Positions 28,481-38,594 are shown, counted from the stretch's first letter. The stretch: DNA of 64,000 bases from DASQZK01 sp963809925 (GCA_963809925.1 CAWELH010000004.1:806001-870000), one strand, 5' to 3'. Numbers and translations: made by a program. Notes: generated by a model from the sequence alone, not told the origin.

Positions 28481-29890
28481 ATGAATGAAAATTACGGCAA
28501 GGGGAATATGGCATATCTTGCCCTGATCTGTTTTGTTGCCTCCCTGGGGGGCGTCCTTTTTGGTTTCGATACAGCCGTGATATCCGGAACTTTTGGGATG
28601 GTGGAGACACAGTTTTTACTTAGCAAGATTGAAGTCGGATGGTTCGCCAGTTCAGCACTAATCGGAGCAATTCTTGGGGCCATGTTTGCGGGATTGTTAA
28701 GTGACCGATTTGGGCGTAAGCCCGTACTACTGGTGTCTGCTGCATTTTTCTTTGTTTCTGCACTCGCATCTGCTGTGGCTCCTGACTTTCTTTTTTTGAT
28801 TTTTGCCCGGCTCATCGGGGGCTGGGGCATTGGCATCGCATCTGTTCTTGCCCCTCTGTATATATCAGAATTTTCCCCACCACGAATCCGTGGTCGTCTG
28901 GTTGCCCTTTATCAGCTTTCCCTTGTGATTGGCATCCTTCTGGCATATTTCTCCAATTGGATTTTACTTGGATATTCTCAGTCTCATATTCTGAACTATG
29001 TCCAACCTGGAATGATGTACAAGATTTTGGTTCCGGAGGTTTGGAGAGGCATGTTCGGTGCTGAAATGATTCCTTCAGGTCTGTTTATCCTGTTAATGTT
29101 TTTTATTCCGGAAAGTCCGCGATGGCTCATTGGTGCCGGAAAATCGGCAAAGGGATTCAGTATTCTTGAAAAAATTAATGGCACCACCCTGGCAAATGCT
29201 GAATTTAACGGGATTAAGGAAGCGGTTAATCAGGAAGAGGGCACACTGCGTGAACTGCTGAAACCGGGTCTTCGCCTTGCATTGGTAGTGGGTATAGGAC
29301 TTTCAGTATTCGGCCAGCTAACCGGTGTCAATATTGTAATCTATTATGGTCCGACAATCCTGGAAAACGCAGGTTTTAAACTTGAAAGTGCGCTTCAATT
29401 CCAGGTTGCCATTGGTTTGATTAACCTGATTTTTACCATTCTGGCTCTATGGAAGATTGATAAATGGGGGCGACGACCTTTGCTCATCGGTGGTATGAGC
29501 AGCGTTTTTATCTCACTGATTATCATTGCATTCATGTTTACTTCCGGACAGGCTTCCGGAATGTGGATCGTGGTCATGCTCTGCATTTATATTGCCAGTC
29601 TTGCGATTTCCATTAATGCGGTCATCTGGGTCCTGACCGGCGAAATCTTTCCGAACCGGGTCAGGGGCAGGGCTATGTCCATTGCCACCTTCTCCAACTG
29701 GACGATCAATTTTGTTTGTGCTTTTTTCTTTCCCTGGTACGTCGCACAAATCGGGATGGGTGGGGGTTTTTTCACCTTCGCGTTTTTTTGCCTTATTGCC
29801 ACATTGTTTTTTTACCACTTTGTTCCTGAAACCAAGGGAAAATCACTGGAGGAAATCGAAATATACTGGAAGAGTAAAAAAGAAAGATAA
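28481..29890 (+). CDS. MFS sugar porter (XylE/GLUT type)
   Basis: 469 residues with about twelve membrane spans. Sugar-porter signatures occur in the expected places: RFGRKPVLL in the loop after span 2, APLYISEFSPPRIRGRL after span 4, PESPRWL before the central loop, a QLTGVNIVIYYGPTIL segment in span 7, KWGRRPLL after span 8 and VPETKGKSLEEIE at the C-terminus. It is an inner-membrane proton-coupled importer of a monosaccharide or small sugar. The preceding AGE epimerase and the following exported hydrolases suggest a link to degradation products of this locus. Confidence 0.88.
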   Translation: MNENYGKGNMAYLALICFVASLGGVLFGFDTAVISGTFGMVETQFLLSKIEVGWFASSALIGAILGAMFAGLLSDRFGRKPVLLVSAAFFFVSALASAVAPDFLFLIFARLIGGWGIGIASVLAPLYISEFSPPRIRGRLVALYQLSLVIGILLAYFSNWILLGYSQSHILNYVQPGMMYKILVPEVWRGMFGAEMIPSGLFILLMFFIPESPRWLIGAGKSAKGFSILEKINGTTLANAEFNGIKEAVNQEEGTLRELLKPGLRLALVVGIGLSVFGQLTGVNIVIYYGPTILENAGFKLESALQFQVAIGLINLIFTILALWKIDKWGRRPLLIGGMSSVFISLIIIAFMFTSGQASGMWIVVMLCIYIASLAISINAVIWVLTGEIFPNRVRGRAMSIATFSNWTINFVCAFFFPWYVAQIGMGGGFFTFAFFCLIATLFFYHFVPETKGKSLEEIEIYWKSKKER

Positions 29891-29982
29891 TTTGTATAGC
29901 AGGTTTGATCTCATCTTCAGGTAGGACAAGTCTGGAACTTGAAGCGTTTTGTATGATGAACCATTCATTAATACCAATTCAA

Positions 29983-32190
29983 ATGGAAACAGCAACTTCA
30001 CCACAGCGCTGGACGTGGATTTTTTTCTTGATAATCATCGCTTTTACCGGCTGTACATCAACCCAACCAAAATCCGATGCGATTTCGAAGAACCAGCCGT
30101 CCTTTCAATGGGAAAGCGCAACGCCGGAGAGTCAGGGTGTTTTGTCAGCAAATCTTGATACCATGAAGGAGGTTCTGGCAGCCAAATCGACTAAAAAACT
30201 ACTCATCCTTAAAAATGATAAAATCATTTATGAGTGGCATGCACCGGGTTGGAGTGATAGCGAACGGAAACACTATACCGCTTCATTGGCGAAGGCTATA
30301 GTAAGTGGAATGTCGTTGCTCGGCGCCATGAACGATGGCTATATTACACCGGATGAGGCCGTCTGCCGTTATGTTCCCGAATGGAAAAATTCGGAGATGA
30401 AATCCATGATAACGGTCAGACAGCTTGCAACTCATACATCCGGTCTCACGGATGCCCAGCCCACGCCTGAGGAACTGGAAATGATTCAGGCCAAAGGATT
30501 GAATAACCATTTCGATCTGCCGGGATGGCGAGGGCAGTTCTGGAGAAAAGAGCCTGATCCATTTACTGTGGCGAGAGACAGTACTCCGTGTGTCTCTATT
30601 CCCGGAACAAAATATTCCTACAGCAATCCTGGTATTGCCATGCTTACCTATGCCGTGACAGCTTCGATGAACGGATCAGAATTTCATGATATCCGCTCTT
30701 ATCTGAAAAAAAGGATCTATGAACCTATTGGCATCGAAGAAGGTGAGTACACCATGGGTTACAAGAATACCTACGAAGTGGACGGATTGGGTCTGGTTCC
30801 GGGCTGGGGAGGAGGTGCATTTACTGCCAGGGCCATCGCCAGAATTGGCATGCTGATGCTTCATAAGGGGAACTGGCAGGGCAATCAGATCCTGGATTCA
30901 GCATGGGTTGAAAGAGTGACACGGTATGCCGGGCCGGTACTGCCTCAAGGTCATGAGGGGGCTGAGACAGATGATCCCTGGTACTTTGACCATCTCAGTC
31001 CGGTGCCTACACTTGGATGGTATAATAACTTTGACGGTATTTGGCCCGCCGTGCCCAGGGACGCATTTGCAGGTGGAGGTGCCGGGAACCAGCATCTTTT
31101 CGTCATCCCCAGTATGAACATGGTAATTGTCCGTATGGGAGAAGATCTCTATAATAGTGATGCCGGAGAGGGATTCTGGGATGCTACTGAAAAGTATCTT
31201 TTAAATCCCATCATGGACGCAATCACCGAAGCTCCCTATCCTGAAAGCAACCTTAAGGCTGTATTTGCACCGGAAGATTCAATCATCCGCCTGGCTGAAG
31301 GAAGCGACAACTGGCCTGTCACCTCGGGTGATGACGGATCGTTATACACGGCATACGGCGATGGATATGGATTTGTACCAAATACTGAATATAAACTTAG
31401 CCTTGGATTGGCGAAGGTGGAAGGTGAAGCACCATCAATACAAGGAGTAAATCTTAGATCTGCTAGTGGTGAAAGAGTAGGCCAGGGGAAATTCGGAGAG
31501 AAGGCAAGCGGCCTTCTGATGGTGGATGGTGTTTTGTATATGATCGTACGAAATGCAAATAATTCCTGCCTATTGTGGTCTAACGACCACGGAAAGACAT
31601 GGGAATCTGCACCGTGGAAATTCGATGTAAGCTTCGGATGCCCAACCTTTCTAAACTATGGAAAAAACTATGAAGGAGCTATCGACAGGTTTGTGTACAT
31701 CTATTCCAACGATGACAAAAGTGCTTATAAAAACACTGACCACTTTATCGTGGCAAGAGTTCCCTCTGATCAGATAAAAGACTGGCGCAAATACAAGTAT
31801 TTTGCCGGATTCGATGACCGTGGCAAGCCCGTATGGACTGAAGATATCCGGAAGAGGGAGGCGGTATTTACCAATCCGGGAAAATGCTACAGATCAGGCA
31901 TAACCTATGACAAGGGGCTTAAGAAATTTCTCTGGTGCCAGAGTATTCAGCTGGCGCACTCAAAGCAATTAAAGGATCAACGGTTCAGGGGCGGGCTCGG
32001 TATCTTTGAGTCGGATTATCCATGGGGTCCGTGGAAGACGGTATTTTATACCAGGAACTGGGACACAGGTCCGGGGGAAACCTCCTCGATTCCAACGAAA
32101 TGGATCAGTGCGGACGGGATGAATGCATACCTGTTATTTTCAGGCGATGACTATTTTTCATTAAGGCATATAACCTTCATCCGCCGGTGA
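29983..32190 (+). CDS. Beta-lactamase-type serine hydrolase fused to a propeller-like domain (lipoprotein)
   Basis: 735 residues from the ATG at 29983; ATGs at 29953 and 29956 are possible but lengthen the n-region. Lipobox FTGCTST. Residues about 45-410 are a class C beta-lactamase-like fold: S101-L-A-K104 as the SxxK nucleophile pair, Y213-S-N as the YxN motif, VRQLATHTSGL, and an AGGGAGNQHLFV segment where HxG/KTG normally lies. Such domains act as esterases, peptidases or transesterases rather than as antibiotic-resistance enzymes. Residues about 420-735 look like a DUF4185-type propeller: SLYTAYGDGYGF, LLWSNDHGKTWESAP, YIYSNDDKSAYKNTDHF, GLGIFESDYPWGPW. I have not seen this pairing described; the second half may direct the enzyme to a glycan. 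Confidence 0.72.
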   Translation: METATSPQRWTWIFFLIIIAFTGCTSTQPKSDAISKNQPSFQWESATPESQGVLSANLDTMKEVLAAKSTKKLLILKNDKIIYEWHAPGWSDSERKHYTASLAKAIVSGMSLLGAMNDGYITPDEAVCRYVPEWKNSEMKSMITVRQLATHTSGLTDAQPTPEELEMIQAKGLNNHFDLPGWRGQFWRKEPDPFTVARDSTPCVSIPGTKYSYSNPGIAMLTYAVTASMNGSEFHDIRSYLKKRIYEPIGIEEGEYTMGYKNTYEVDGLGLVPGWGGGAFTARAIARIGMLMLHKGNWQGNQILDSAWVERVTRYAGPVLPQGHEGAETDDPWYFDHLSPVPTLGWYNNFDGIWPAVPRDAFAGGGAGNQHLFVIPSMNMVIVRMGEDLYNSDAGEGFWDATEKYLLNPIMDAITEAPYPESNLKAVFAPEDSIIRLAEGSDNWPVTSGDDGSLYTAYGDGYGFVPNTEYKLSLGLAKVEGEAPSIQGVNLRSASGERVGQGKFGEKASGLLMVDGVLYMIVRNANNSCLLWSNDHGKTWESAPWKFDVSFGCPTFLNYGKNYEGAIDRFVYIYSNDDKSAYKNTDHFIVARVPSDQIKDWRKYKYFAGFDDRGKPVWTEDIRKREAVFTNPGKCYRSGITYDKGLKKFLWCQSIQLAHSKQLKDQRFRGGLGIFESDYPWGPWKTVFYTRNWDTGPGETSSIPTKWISADGMNAYLLFSGDDYFSLRHITFIRR

Positions 32191-32263
32191 TGAAGATATA
32201 AAGAGCAAAATGCAGGGTCGGCATACTGGTGTTCGTAGATATAAATGAAATAAGTATACGATT

Positions 32264-34723
32264 ATGAAACAGAAGTTTAACGTTCCCTCGATGCTTATAC
32301 TGGCATGTGCCATTATCACTGCTTCAGGCAACGGTTGCAGCAATAGAAATACCGATATAGCAAAGGCTGGTACTTCTGAAAGGGGCCCAGGGTGGAAGGT
32401 GATTGGCCCCGGTGGCGGTGGCGGATTGTTTGATCCTACCATCGATCCGGCTGATCCTACACATGTCCTCATGCGCTGCGACATGACGGCCGGTTATGTT
32501 ACCCGTGACGATGGTCAGCACTGGGATATTTATAATCTCTGGACGGTGATCACCGATTTTGAGTTTGTTCCCGATGGTTCGGGAACAGTCTACGCGTCAA
32601 CACGTGGATACCTCCACGATGAGGATCGCGGGTCGGGCTTGAGTATGCTTTGCCGAAGTGAAGATGGCGGCACTAATTGGGAAATCATTTATCCACCGCT
32701 TTCAGAATATAAGTCACTAAAATCATTTCATACTATGCAGAGTTTGTCACTGACTCCTTCAGAAATGGCACCAGGTCTCCCGGACCGCAGCATCGACAAA
32801 ATCTGCGTGGACCCTTCCAATCCGGACAATATTTACCTGGGAATGTCGCCACTTCTGCCTTACATAGGCAGGCCGGCAGAACCAACTGAAGGCACAGCGA
32901 TCCTGATGGTCAGCAATGACCGGGGTGTGAACTGGAAGATGGCTGCCACCCTGAAAGGGAAAAAAATTCTGGCCATTGTGCCGTATAAAGATGGGATTTC
33001 GAAAGGGAAAATGATCGTGGTCACAGAGACAACCTGTCATGAATATGATCCCGCAGACCACAGCTTGAAGGAATATCCCCTTCCTGTTGAGACTGCACAA
33101 TCGGCTGAAGGAGGCGGGGGACTAAATGGTATGGTGCTCTATTTACTCGCCAGGACGGGATACAAGGAAGGTGAATTGCAGGGAGGTCTGTTCCGGAGCT
33201 TAAACAGGGGTGTGACATGGGAGGCTGTAAATGAAAGAGTTATTAAGGCATTGCCAGGAGAAAAGATCTTTAACTTCCAGTCTATTGGCGTATGTGAAAA
33301 TTCGCCGGAAGATATCTACCTGGCCGGAAATACAATCATTCCTGGTATGGGCAAAACAAAAACCGTAAATCATGAAGTGATGTACCGCAGTCGTGACGCG
33401 GGTGATACATGGCAGACGGTATACCTTTCTGATACAAGGAATGTCCTCTCTGCAAATTTTCAGGGATCATGGCTCAACGATACATATGGACCCGGTTGGG
33501 GTGGCGTACCGATCAGTATGGGTGTTTCACCAACAGATCCTGATATCTGCTATGGAACAGACTATGGACGGGCGTATTGCACGAAAGATGGAGGCAAAAA
33601 CTGGCATGTGGTCTATTCGGTGAAAAATTCCGACGGTTCTTATTCTGGTACTGGCCTGGATGTCACTTGTTGCTATGGGGTACATTTCGATCCATTTGAT
33701 CCGGATCATCTGGCCATCTCATTTATAGATGCTGCGCTGTTTCAGAGTTATGACGCGGGAAAGACATGGTTTCATACCATAGAGGGCATTCCTGATAAAT
33801 GGGTGAACACCTGCTATTGGCTCGAATTTGATCCTGCAGTGAAAGACAGAATGTGGTCGGTATGGTCAGACCTGCACTCCCTGCCACGGAGGTCACAGTT
33901 TGCCCCTGATAGATTCACTCATGGGACAGGGGGAGTGGCCAGATCGGATGATGGCGGAAAGACCTGGATGAAAAGCAACGAAGGGATGCCTGAAAATTCA
34001 GTGGCAACACATATATTGGTGGACCCGCAGAGTCCTGAAGGTGAAAGGATCCTGTATGCCTGCGTGTTCGACCGGGGATTGTACAAGTCTGTAGACGGCG
34101 GAAAATCCTGGAATCTGGTGACGAAAGCACTTGGAAAGCACCAGTATGCATGGGAGACCCGGCTTTCCGGGAAATATCTATATTTTTTGTGTGTTCGAGG
34201 CTGGCCCGACGATTCTACAGTTGTCAACGGGGCCATATTTGTAAGTGAAGACGGTGCTGAAACATGGTCGGAACTCAAACTTCCGGAGGGTGTGAATGCT
34301 CCCCTCGACCTGCTAGTGGATCCCGGTGATCCGGACAGAATGTATGTGAGCTGCTGGCCATCTACGGTTAATGGGAGCGATGAAAAAGGTGGAGTTTTCC
34401 GGACCGATGATGCGGGGAAAAGCTGGAAGCAGGTGTTCGATGAAAGCTGCAGGGTATATGCTGCCGCTCTGGATCCCCGGAATACGAAAACCGTTTTTAT
34501 CAATACCTTTCAAAACGCAGCATGGCGAAGTGACGACAGGGGAGACACATGGAAACGCCTTGGTGGATATACATTCAAGTGGGGACACCGTCCTGTACCG
34601 GATCCCTATCACCCTGGAATGCTTTACCTCACCACATACGGAGGTAGCGTATACTACGGACCCGCTGAAGGAGTGGAAAGTAAAAAAAGTGACATTCAAA
34701 ATTTCCCGGACAACTGGTGGTAA
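32264..34723 (+). CDS. Asp-box beta-propeller lipoprotein (GH74/sortilin-like)
   Basis: 819 residues with a lipobox (SGNGCSN). The body has about eleven Asp-box turns of the SxDxGxxW type (TRDDGQHW, SEDGGTNW, SNDRGVNW, TKDGGKNW, SYDAGKTW, SDDGGKTW, SVDGGKSW, SEDGAETW, TDDAGKSW, SDDRGDTW), interspersed with repeated DPxNPDNIY-type strand starts. This is the pattern of GH74-like double seven-bladed propellers and sortilin-type repeats. Although true GH74 enzymes attack xyloglucan, the catalytic Asp pair is not identifiable with confidence here. It lies immediately before a sialidase-like propeller and after the fusion hydrolase on one probable transcript. Confidence 0.74.
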   Translation: MKQKFNVPSMLILACAIITASGNGCSNRNTDIAKAGTSERGPGWKVIGPGGGGGLFDPTIDPADPTHVLMRCDMTAGYVTRDDGQHWDIYNLWTVITDFEFVPDGSGTVYASTRGYLHDEDRGSGLSMLCRSEDGGTNWEIIYPPLSEYKSLKSFHTMQSLSLTPSEMAPGLPDRSIDKICVDPSNPDNIYLGMSPLLPYIGRPAEPTEGTAILMVSNDRGVNWKMAATLKGKKILAIVPYKDGISKGKMIVVTETTCHEYDPADHSLKEYPLPVETAQSAEGGGGLNGMVLYLLARTGYKEGELQGGLFRSLNRGVTWEAVNERVIKALPGEKIFNFQSIGVCENSPEDIYLAGNTIIPGMGKTKTVNHEVMYRSRDAGDTWQTVYLSDTRNVLSANFQGSWLNDTYGPGWGGVPISMGVSPTDPDICYGTDYGRAYCTKDGGKNWHVVYSVKNSDGSYSGTGLDVTCCYGVHFDPFDPDHLAISFIDAALFQSYDAGKTWFHTIEGIPDKWVNTCYWLEFDPAVKDRMWSVWSDLHSLPRRSQFAPDRFTHGTGGVARSDDGGKTWMKSNEGMPENSVATHILVDPQSPEGERILYACVFDRGLYKSVDGGKSWNLVTKALGKHQYAWETRLSGKYLYFLCVRGWPDDSTVVNGAIFVSEDGAETWSELKLPEGVNAPLDLLVDPGDPDRMYVSCWPSTVNGSDEKGGVFRTDDAGKSWKQVFDESCRVYAAALDPRNTKTVFINTFQNAAWRSDDRGDTWKRLGGYTFKWGHRPVPDPYHPGMLYLTTYGGSVYYGPAEGVESKKSDIQNFPDNWW

Positions 34724-34885
34724 GTAATTGAGAACAATTTCGGGGGATGTTGTTTTATGTATACTATTTTGCTTTTTTTTCATCTGAATGTTAATCACAC
34801 CGGATACTAGGGAATAAGTATTGTATTGGTCCTGCTATGGACCTGGAGAGGAAACATGAATACCTGATTAGTTAAAACTTTTAAA

Positions 34886-36010
34886 ATGAAGAACGTCATC
34901 TTTTTCTTACTAATCTTTCTGTCCTGTGTTTCATTTGCTCAGAAACCGGGCGAAGTTAAAATAGAAACCGTCACACTGGATCTGTTGCGCCCTGCCAGGT
35001 ATGCCCGTTCTTTCCAGGGTATGGACGGTGATGTTTATGTGATGGGACTTTTCAGGATTTCTGTTCAGGATGATGGTGAGCTCGTAAGCCGGGTACTGGT
35101 CGATCCTGTCTTCTCTCCTGTAGACTTCAATGAGTCGAGAATGAATACTTTTTATTCCCGTCCCGGTCTTTTCATTGCACTTCAAAACCGTCTTCTGCAC
35201 GAGAAAGATTCCGTTTATACCTTAAAGATGTGGCGCTCGGATGACTCTCTTAAAACCCTCGCAGAAGAACAGGCGAAATTCATACTTCCTGAAGCCGGAC
35301 ATGTGTATTTCGGAAAGGGCGATGAATGGGCCGGCCTGTTTTGTCATCGTTCCATACTGGAACTAAACGATGGGTCTCTGATCGCTGCTTTGTATGGAAA
35401 TTTCGAAACCGATACCATCACTCCGACAAATGACCAGAGTAAATTGGAAACCAGGTATAAACTCAGGGCATTTATAGCACGGTCAATGGATGATGGTACA
35501 ACCTGGCACTATTCATCTTCCCTCGCGGTCCCGGACATTCATCATCCCGATCAATCGGAAGGGTACAACGAATGGTCCATGGTCCAGCTGAATGACGGAC
35601 GCATCTTTGCGGTTATCCGTACCGGACATTTTACTCCCCTTGTCATGTGTTTCAGTTCCGACCAGGGGCAGTCATGGTCAAAACCAGAAGTATGTACTGA
35701 GTTCGGACCTGCAGGATGTGATCCCTGCCTGCTGAAACTCAGTGATGGCAGGATTGCCCTTTCTTATGGCGAAATGGTCCAGCCACCTTCGAATGCTGCA
35801 GGCTATTTTGAGAACTTTATTGAAAATGGGGACCATCGCAGGCGTTGCCGCCTTGCCATTTCCACATCACCAGATGTAAAAAGATGGGAGGTTATTGATG
35901 TTACTGGTTTTGACAACCGGAGTGCATATTCATCCATTTTTGAAATGAAGCCCGGTTTATTGTTATACCAGACCGATCTTGAGCTTTTCGCTATTCATAT
36001 TCCCCGTTGA
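34886..36010 (+). CDS. Secreted sialidase-like six-bladed propeller
   Basis: 374 residues with a signal peptide (cleavage after VSFAQ). Two good Asp boxes (SMDDGTTW, SSDQGQSW) and blade sequences such as HRSILELNDGSLIAALYG, EWSMVQLNDGRIFAVIRTG and CDPCLLKLSDGRIALSYGE fit the exo-sialidase superfamily (GH33 and relatives). The catalytic Arg triad and Tyr/Glu pair are not fully resolved, so relatives active on other sugars or non-enzymatic propellers are alternatives. The presence of an AGE epimerase and a NagA-type enzyme in the region makes a sialic acid or amino-sugar role possible; the key N-acetylneuraminate lyase is not in the window. Confidence 0.68.
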   Translation: MKNVIFFLLIFLSCVSFAQKPGEVKIETVTLDLLRPARYARSFQGMDGDVYVMGLFRISVQDDGELVSRVLVDPVFSPVDFNESRMNTFYSRPGLFIALQNRLLHEKDSVYTLKMWRSDDSLKTLAEEQAKFILPEAGHVYFGKGDEWAGLFCHRSILELNDGSLIAALYGNFETDTITPTNDQSKLETRYKLRAFIARSMDDGTTWHYSSSLAVPDIHHPDQSEGYNEWSMVQLNDGRIFAVIRTGHFTPLVMCFSSDQGQSWSKPEVCTEFGPAGCDPCLLKLSDGRIALSYGEMVQPPSNAAGYFENFIENGDHRRRCRLAISTSPDVKRWEVIDVTGFDNRSAYSSIFEMKPGLLLYQTDLELFAIHIPR

Positions 36011-36062
36011 GAGGGCAAATTCTCAACCAATTTAGCGGAGAATTGTTTCATTATGTATTGCT

Positions 36063-36416
36063 ATGAAAGCCGTGAATACACTAAAAGAAGTAAATCTGCT
36101 TATCTCATTTCTGCTTGAGATTGGAATGCTGATCATCCTTGGCCGATGGGGATTTTCACAAGGAGAGAGTGGCCTGGTAAAATATGCACTAGGTGTATCT
36201 ATTCCCTTGGTTGTGATCTTCCTCTGGGCAGCTTTCGCTGCCCCTAAGGCACAGTACAGAATACATAATCCATGGAGAGGAATCCTGAAAGTATTGTTGT
36301 TCGGGACAGCATCCACTCTGCTTTTCATTACCGGTTTTCAGATTCCGGCTTTGATCTTTGGCGGCTTTACCATCCTCAATGTTACTCTTGCCCTTATTTA
36401 TTCACAGGATTATTAG
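36063..36416 (+). CDS. YrdB/DUF2568 family small membrane protein
   Basis: 117 residues with four hydrophobic spans. The family motif is visible in span 2-3: LWAAFAAPKAQYRI, with a conserved Trp, the APKA turn and a following basic/aromatic loop (HNPWRGILKVL). DUF2568 members are inner-membrane proteins of unknown function. It is 53 bp after the sialidase-like gene on the same strand but has no obvious functional tie to it. Confidence 0.75.
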   Translation: MKAVNTLKEVNLLISFLLEIGMLIILGRWGFSQGESGLVKYALGVSIPLVVIFLWAAFAAPKAQYRIHNPWRGILKVLLFGTASTLLFITGFQIPALIFGGFTILNVTLALIYSQDY

Positions 36417-36829
36417 GATGAATTCAGGAAATGGTGACCAGTAATGAATTGTCAGTACGTGTTGTTCATTTTGAGGTTATCGTGAAAGATTTCGCAAACG
36501 GGCATGGAAAGAGGCTTCGTTCTTCTCATGTGATCTTCGGTTAAAAGGGGCTCCCTCCCCCGCCGGCCAACCGCCTGCTCTTAATAGCATTCACCCTCCC
36601 AATATCAGCGTCCGCTTTTCCCCTTTTTGATGAAAAGTTATCAACATACAAAGATAGTTTAGATGAAATTTGATGAATGGTAAATGATCATGTCAAAGAT
36701 TGGTCCGACTGCATAAATAATGCGGCAGAATACCATAGGAAAATCGTGAAGCAACTTGATTTTTTTGATTTGTGGAATTGAGGAAGATCTACATAGCGTC
36801 ACACCTTCTATCTTCTTACCCCGGCATCG
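36417..36829. other. Gene-free convergent gap, 413 bp
   Basis: Lies between the ends of a plus-strand and a minus-strand gene. It holds a GC-rich patch at about 36546-36590 (GGGGCTCCCTCCCCC and CGCCGGCC) unlike the AT-rich surroundings. No open frame or convincing T-tailed hairpin was found. An isolated TTATCAACA at 36638-36646 resembles a DnaA box but stands alone. Confidence 0.5.
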
Positions 36830-38500
36830 TCATCTAATCTGCATGATCAACCAGGCAATAAGAATCAATACGGCGACGAAAAGCCAGCTCAGCAAAAATC
36901 CAAAGAGATCTTCGCGATATCGGGTGAAGAAGTTTTTCCACCGTTCTTTTTTCAACCAGCCTGGGAGGTCAAGCAATAGAAGGTCTTCACCAGTCTCCGA
37001 AGCCAGGGGCTTATTCCCGAATTTATCAACAGTGGTGGCATCCGATTTTCTTCGCATTTTGTCGAAAAAAGCTTCGTTTTGCACTTTGTCCTCAGGTCTG
37101 GTAAGCAGACTTACAAGCCAGAAGATGATAAAGCCGGCAAGCATTGCCAGCCCGAAAGGTCCGGGTTTCCATTTGTACACCAGTTGAAGCACACCGGTAT
37201 TCATATAATTAATGATATAATACGTAGAAAAAGATACAACCAGCGATGCCGAAGCGCCGTACCGGTTGGCCCGTTTCCATATCACTCCGCCCAGGAATAT
37301 GATCCCCATAAAGGCTGCCAGTGTTTCAATAAAAAGGAAGGCATACAATACTTTTTTAATACTTAAGGCAAAGAATACGGCAAGAATGGACAGAATCAAG
37401 CCGGAATAGCGTCCCATCCATAGTAATTTTCTGTCGGTAGCAACAGGGTTGATATAACGTTTATAAAAATTTTGAGTGAAGAGCGCACCGGTATTCACCA
37501 TGAAATTTGAGCAGGATGACATGTTCGCGGCAACGATGGCAGCAAGCATCAGGCCGGTGAGACCCGGGGTAAGAAGCACTCGGCTGGCATAACCGAAGGC
37601 CATCTCAGGATCCTCGAGTGTGACTTTGTTTTTGATGACAAGGGCGGCGACCACCAGACCTGTAAGTGCCCATCCTATGGTGACCAGGCGTTTAACCAGC
37701 GAACCAAAGGTTTGCCCGATTCGCCCTGAACGCTCCGTATCCCCCGTTGCACACATTGAGATCATGTGCGGCTGGGCCGTAATACCCACAATGCCATTTA
37801 CGGCAAGCATAGCTATAGTAAATCCATCAATGCCGCTCGCATCATTGATCAGGTCAAAAAAGTGGTCAGGCAGGACTTGCCTCATCCCTGCAAAGCCGTT
37901 CACCTCCTTCAATCCGAGAGGAATAAGCATCATCGAAAGGAGAATGATCAGGAATGACTGAATAAAATCTGTATAGGCGGAAGCGATCAGTCCGCCTGCA
38001 AAGCTGTAAACGATGAAGGCTACAGTCATGGCAAGTACTACACCGTTTGGGGAAATCAGATTACCTGTAGCTACGGAGATCACCTTGGCGGCACCCTGCA
38101 ACATGGCGCCCATGCTGAATACGAAAAAGAGAATGGCAAAGAGAGAGTACACGACACCCAGCTGTTTTCCATAACGGTCCTCAATGATCTCTCCAACCGT
38201 GGTTCTTTCACTCCTTCGGTAAAAGGGTGCAATAAGCCAGTAGAACGGGGTGATCAGCATATTTTTCCACTGGTACCATATCGTTGCAAATCCCTGGCCG
38301 AAGGTTGCCCCTGTCTGTGCCACAGGCATCTCAGCATGAGTACCCGTGCCAAACGCCTGGCCCATCATCACCCACCATTTGAATTTGCGATCCCCTCTGA
38401 AATAGCTATCGCTGCTTTTTATTTTTCGCGAAATCCAGAGTCCAAAGAGAGTAATGGAAACAAAATACCCGATAAGAATAATGTAATCCAGACTATTCAT
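36830..38500 (-). CDS. Sodium:solute symporter (SSS family)
   Basis: 556 residues, about thirteen to fourteen membrane spans, with family signatures in the N-terminal half: LDYIILIGYFVSITLFGLWISRK, SSDSYFRGDRKFKWW, TVGEIIEDRYGKQLG and FAGGLIASAYTDFIQS. The C-terminal half has a long cytoplasmic loop and a final single span. It is an inner-membrane Na+-driven importer. Placement 94 bp after the NagA-type gene on the same strand indicates that it probably brings in the amino sugar or a related sugar that the deacetylase pathway handles. Promoter control is expected from the site ahead of nagA. Confidence 0.88.
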   Translation of the reverse strand: MNSLDYIILIGYFVSITLFGLWISRKIKSSDSYFRGDRKFKWWVMMGQAFGTGTHAEMPVAQTGATFGQGFATIWYQWKNMLITPFYWLIAPFYRRSERTTVGEIIEDRYGKQLGVVYSLFAILFFVFSMGAMLQGAAKVISVATGNLISPNGVVLAMTVAFIVYSFAGGLIASAYTDFIQSFLIILLSMMLIPLGLKEVNGFAGMRQVLPDHFFDLINDASGIDGFTIAMLAVNGIVGITAQPHMISMCATGDTERSGRIGQTFGSLVKRLVTIGWALTGLVVAALVIKNKVTLEDPEMAFGYASRVLLTPGLTGLMLAAIVAANMSSCSNFMVNTGALFTQNFYKRYINPVATDRKLLWMGRYSGLILSILAVFFALSIKKVLYAFLFIETLAAFMGIIFLGGVIWKRANRYGASASLVVSFSTYYIINYMNTGVLQLVYKWKPGPFGLAMLAGFIIFWLVSLLTRPEDKVQNEAFFDKMRRKSDATTVDKFGNKPLASETGEDLLLLDLPGWLKKERWKNFFTRYREDLFGFLLSWLFVAVLILIAWLIMQIR

Positions 38501-38594
38501 ATGATTAGATTGTCCCGGTTAGTTTTAACAGCGGGAGGACCCAGGACTGAGGAGGCTCGATAAGATGAATCGCCACCTTCCTGTGTCAGACCGC

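Noticed and set aside
29983..31200. Antibiotic-resistance beta-lactamase
   Set aside because: SxxK and YxN fit the fold, but the lipoprotein anchor, the added propeller-like domain and the sugar-degrading context favour an esterase or peptidase; no resistance role is supported.
34886..36010. Complete sialic acid catabolic operon
   Set aside because: A sialidase-like protein, AGE epimerase and NagA-type gene exist, but no N-acetylneuraminate lyase or ManNAc kinase is seen and the genes are in different transcripts.
36638..36646. TTATCAACA as a DnaA box or origin
   Set aside because: A single imperfect box in 413 bp without AT-rich unwinding repeats or replication genes.
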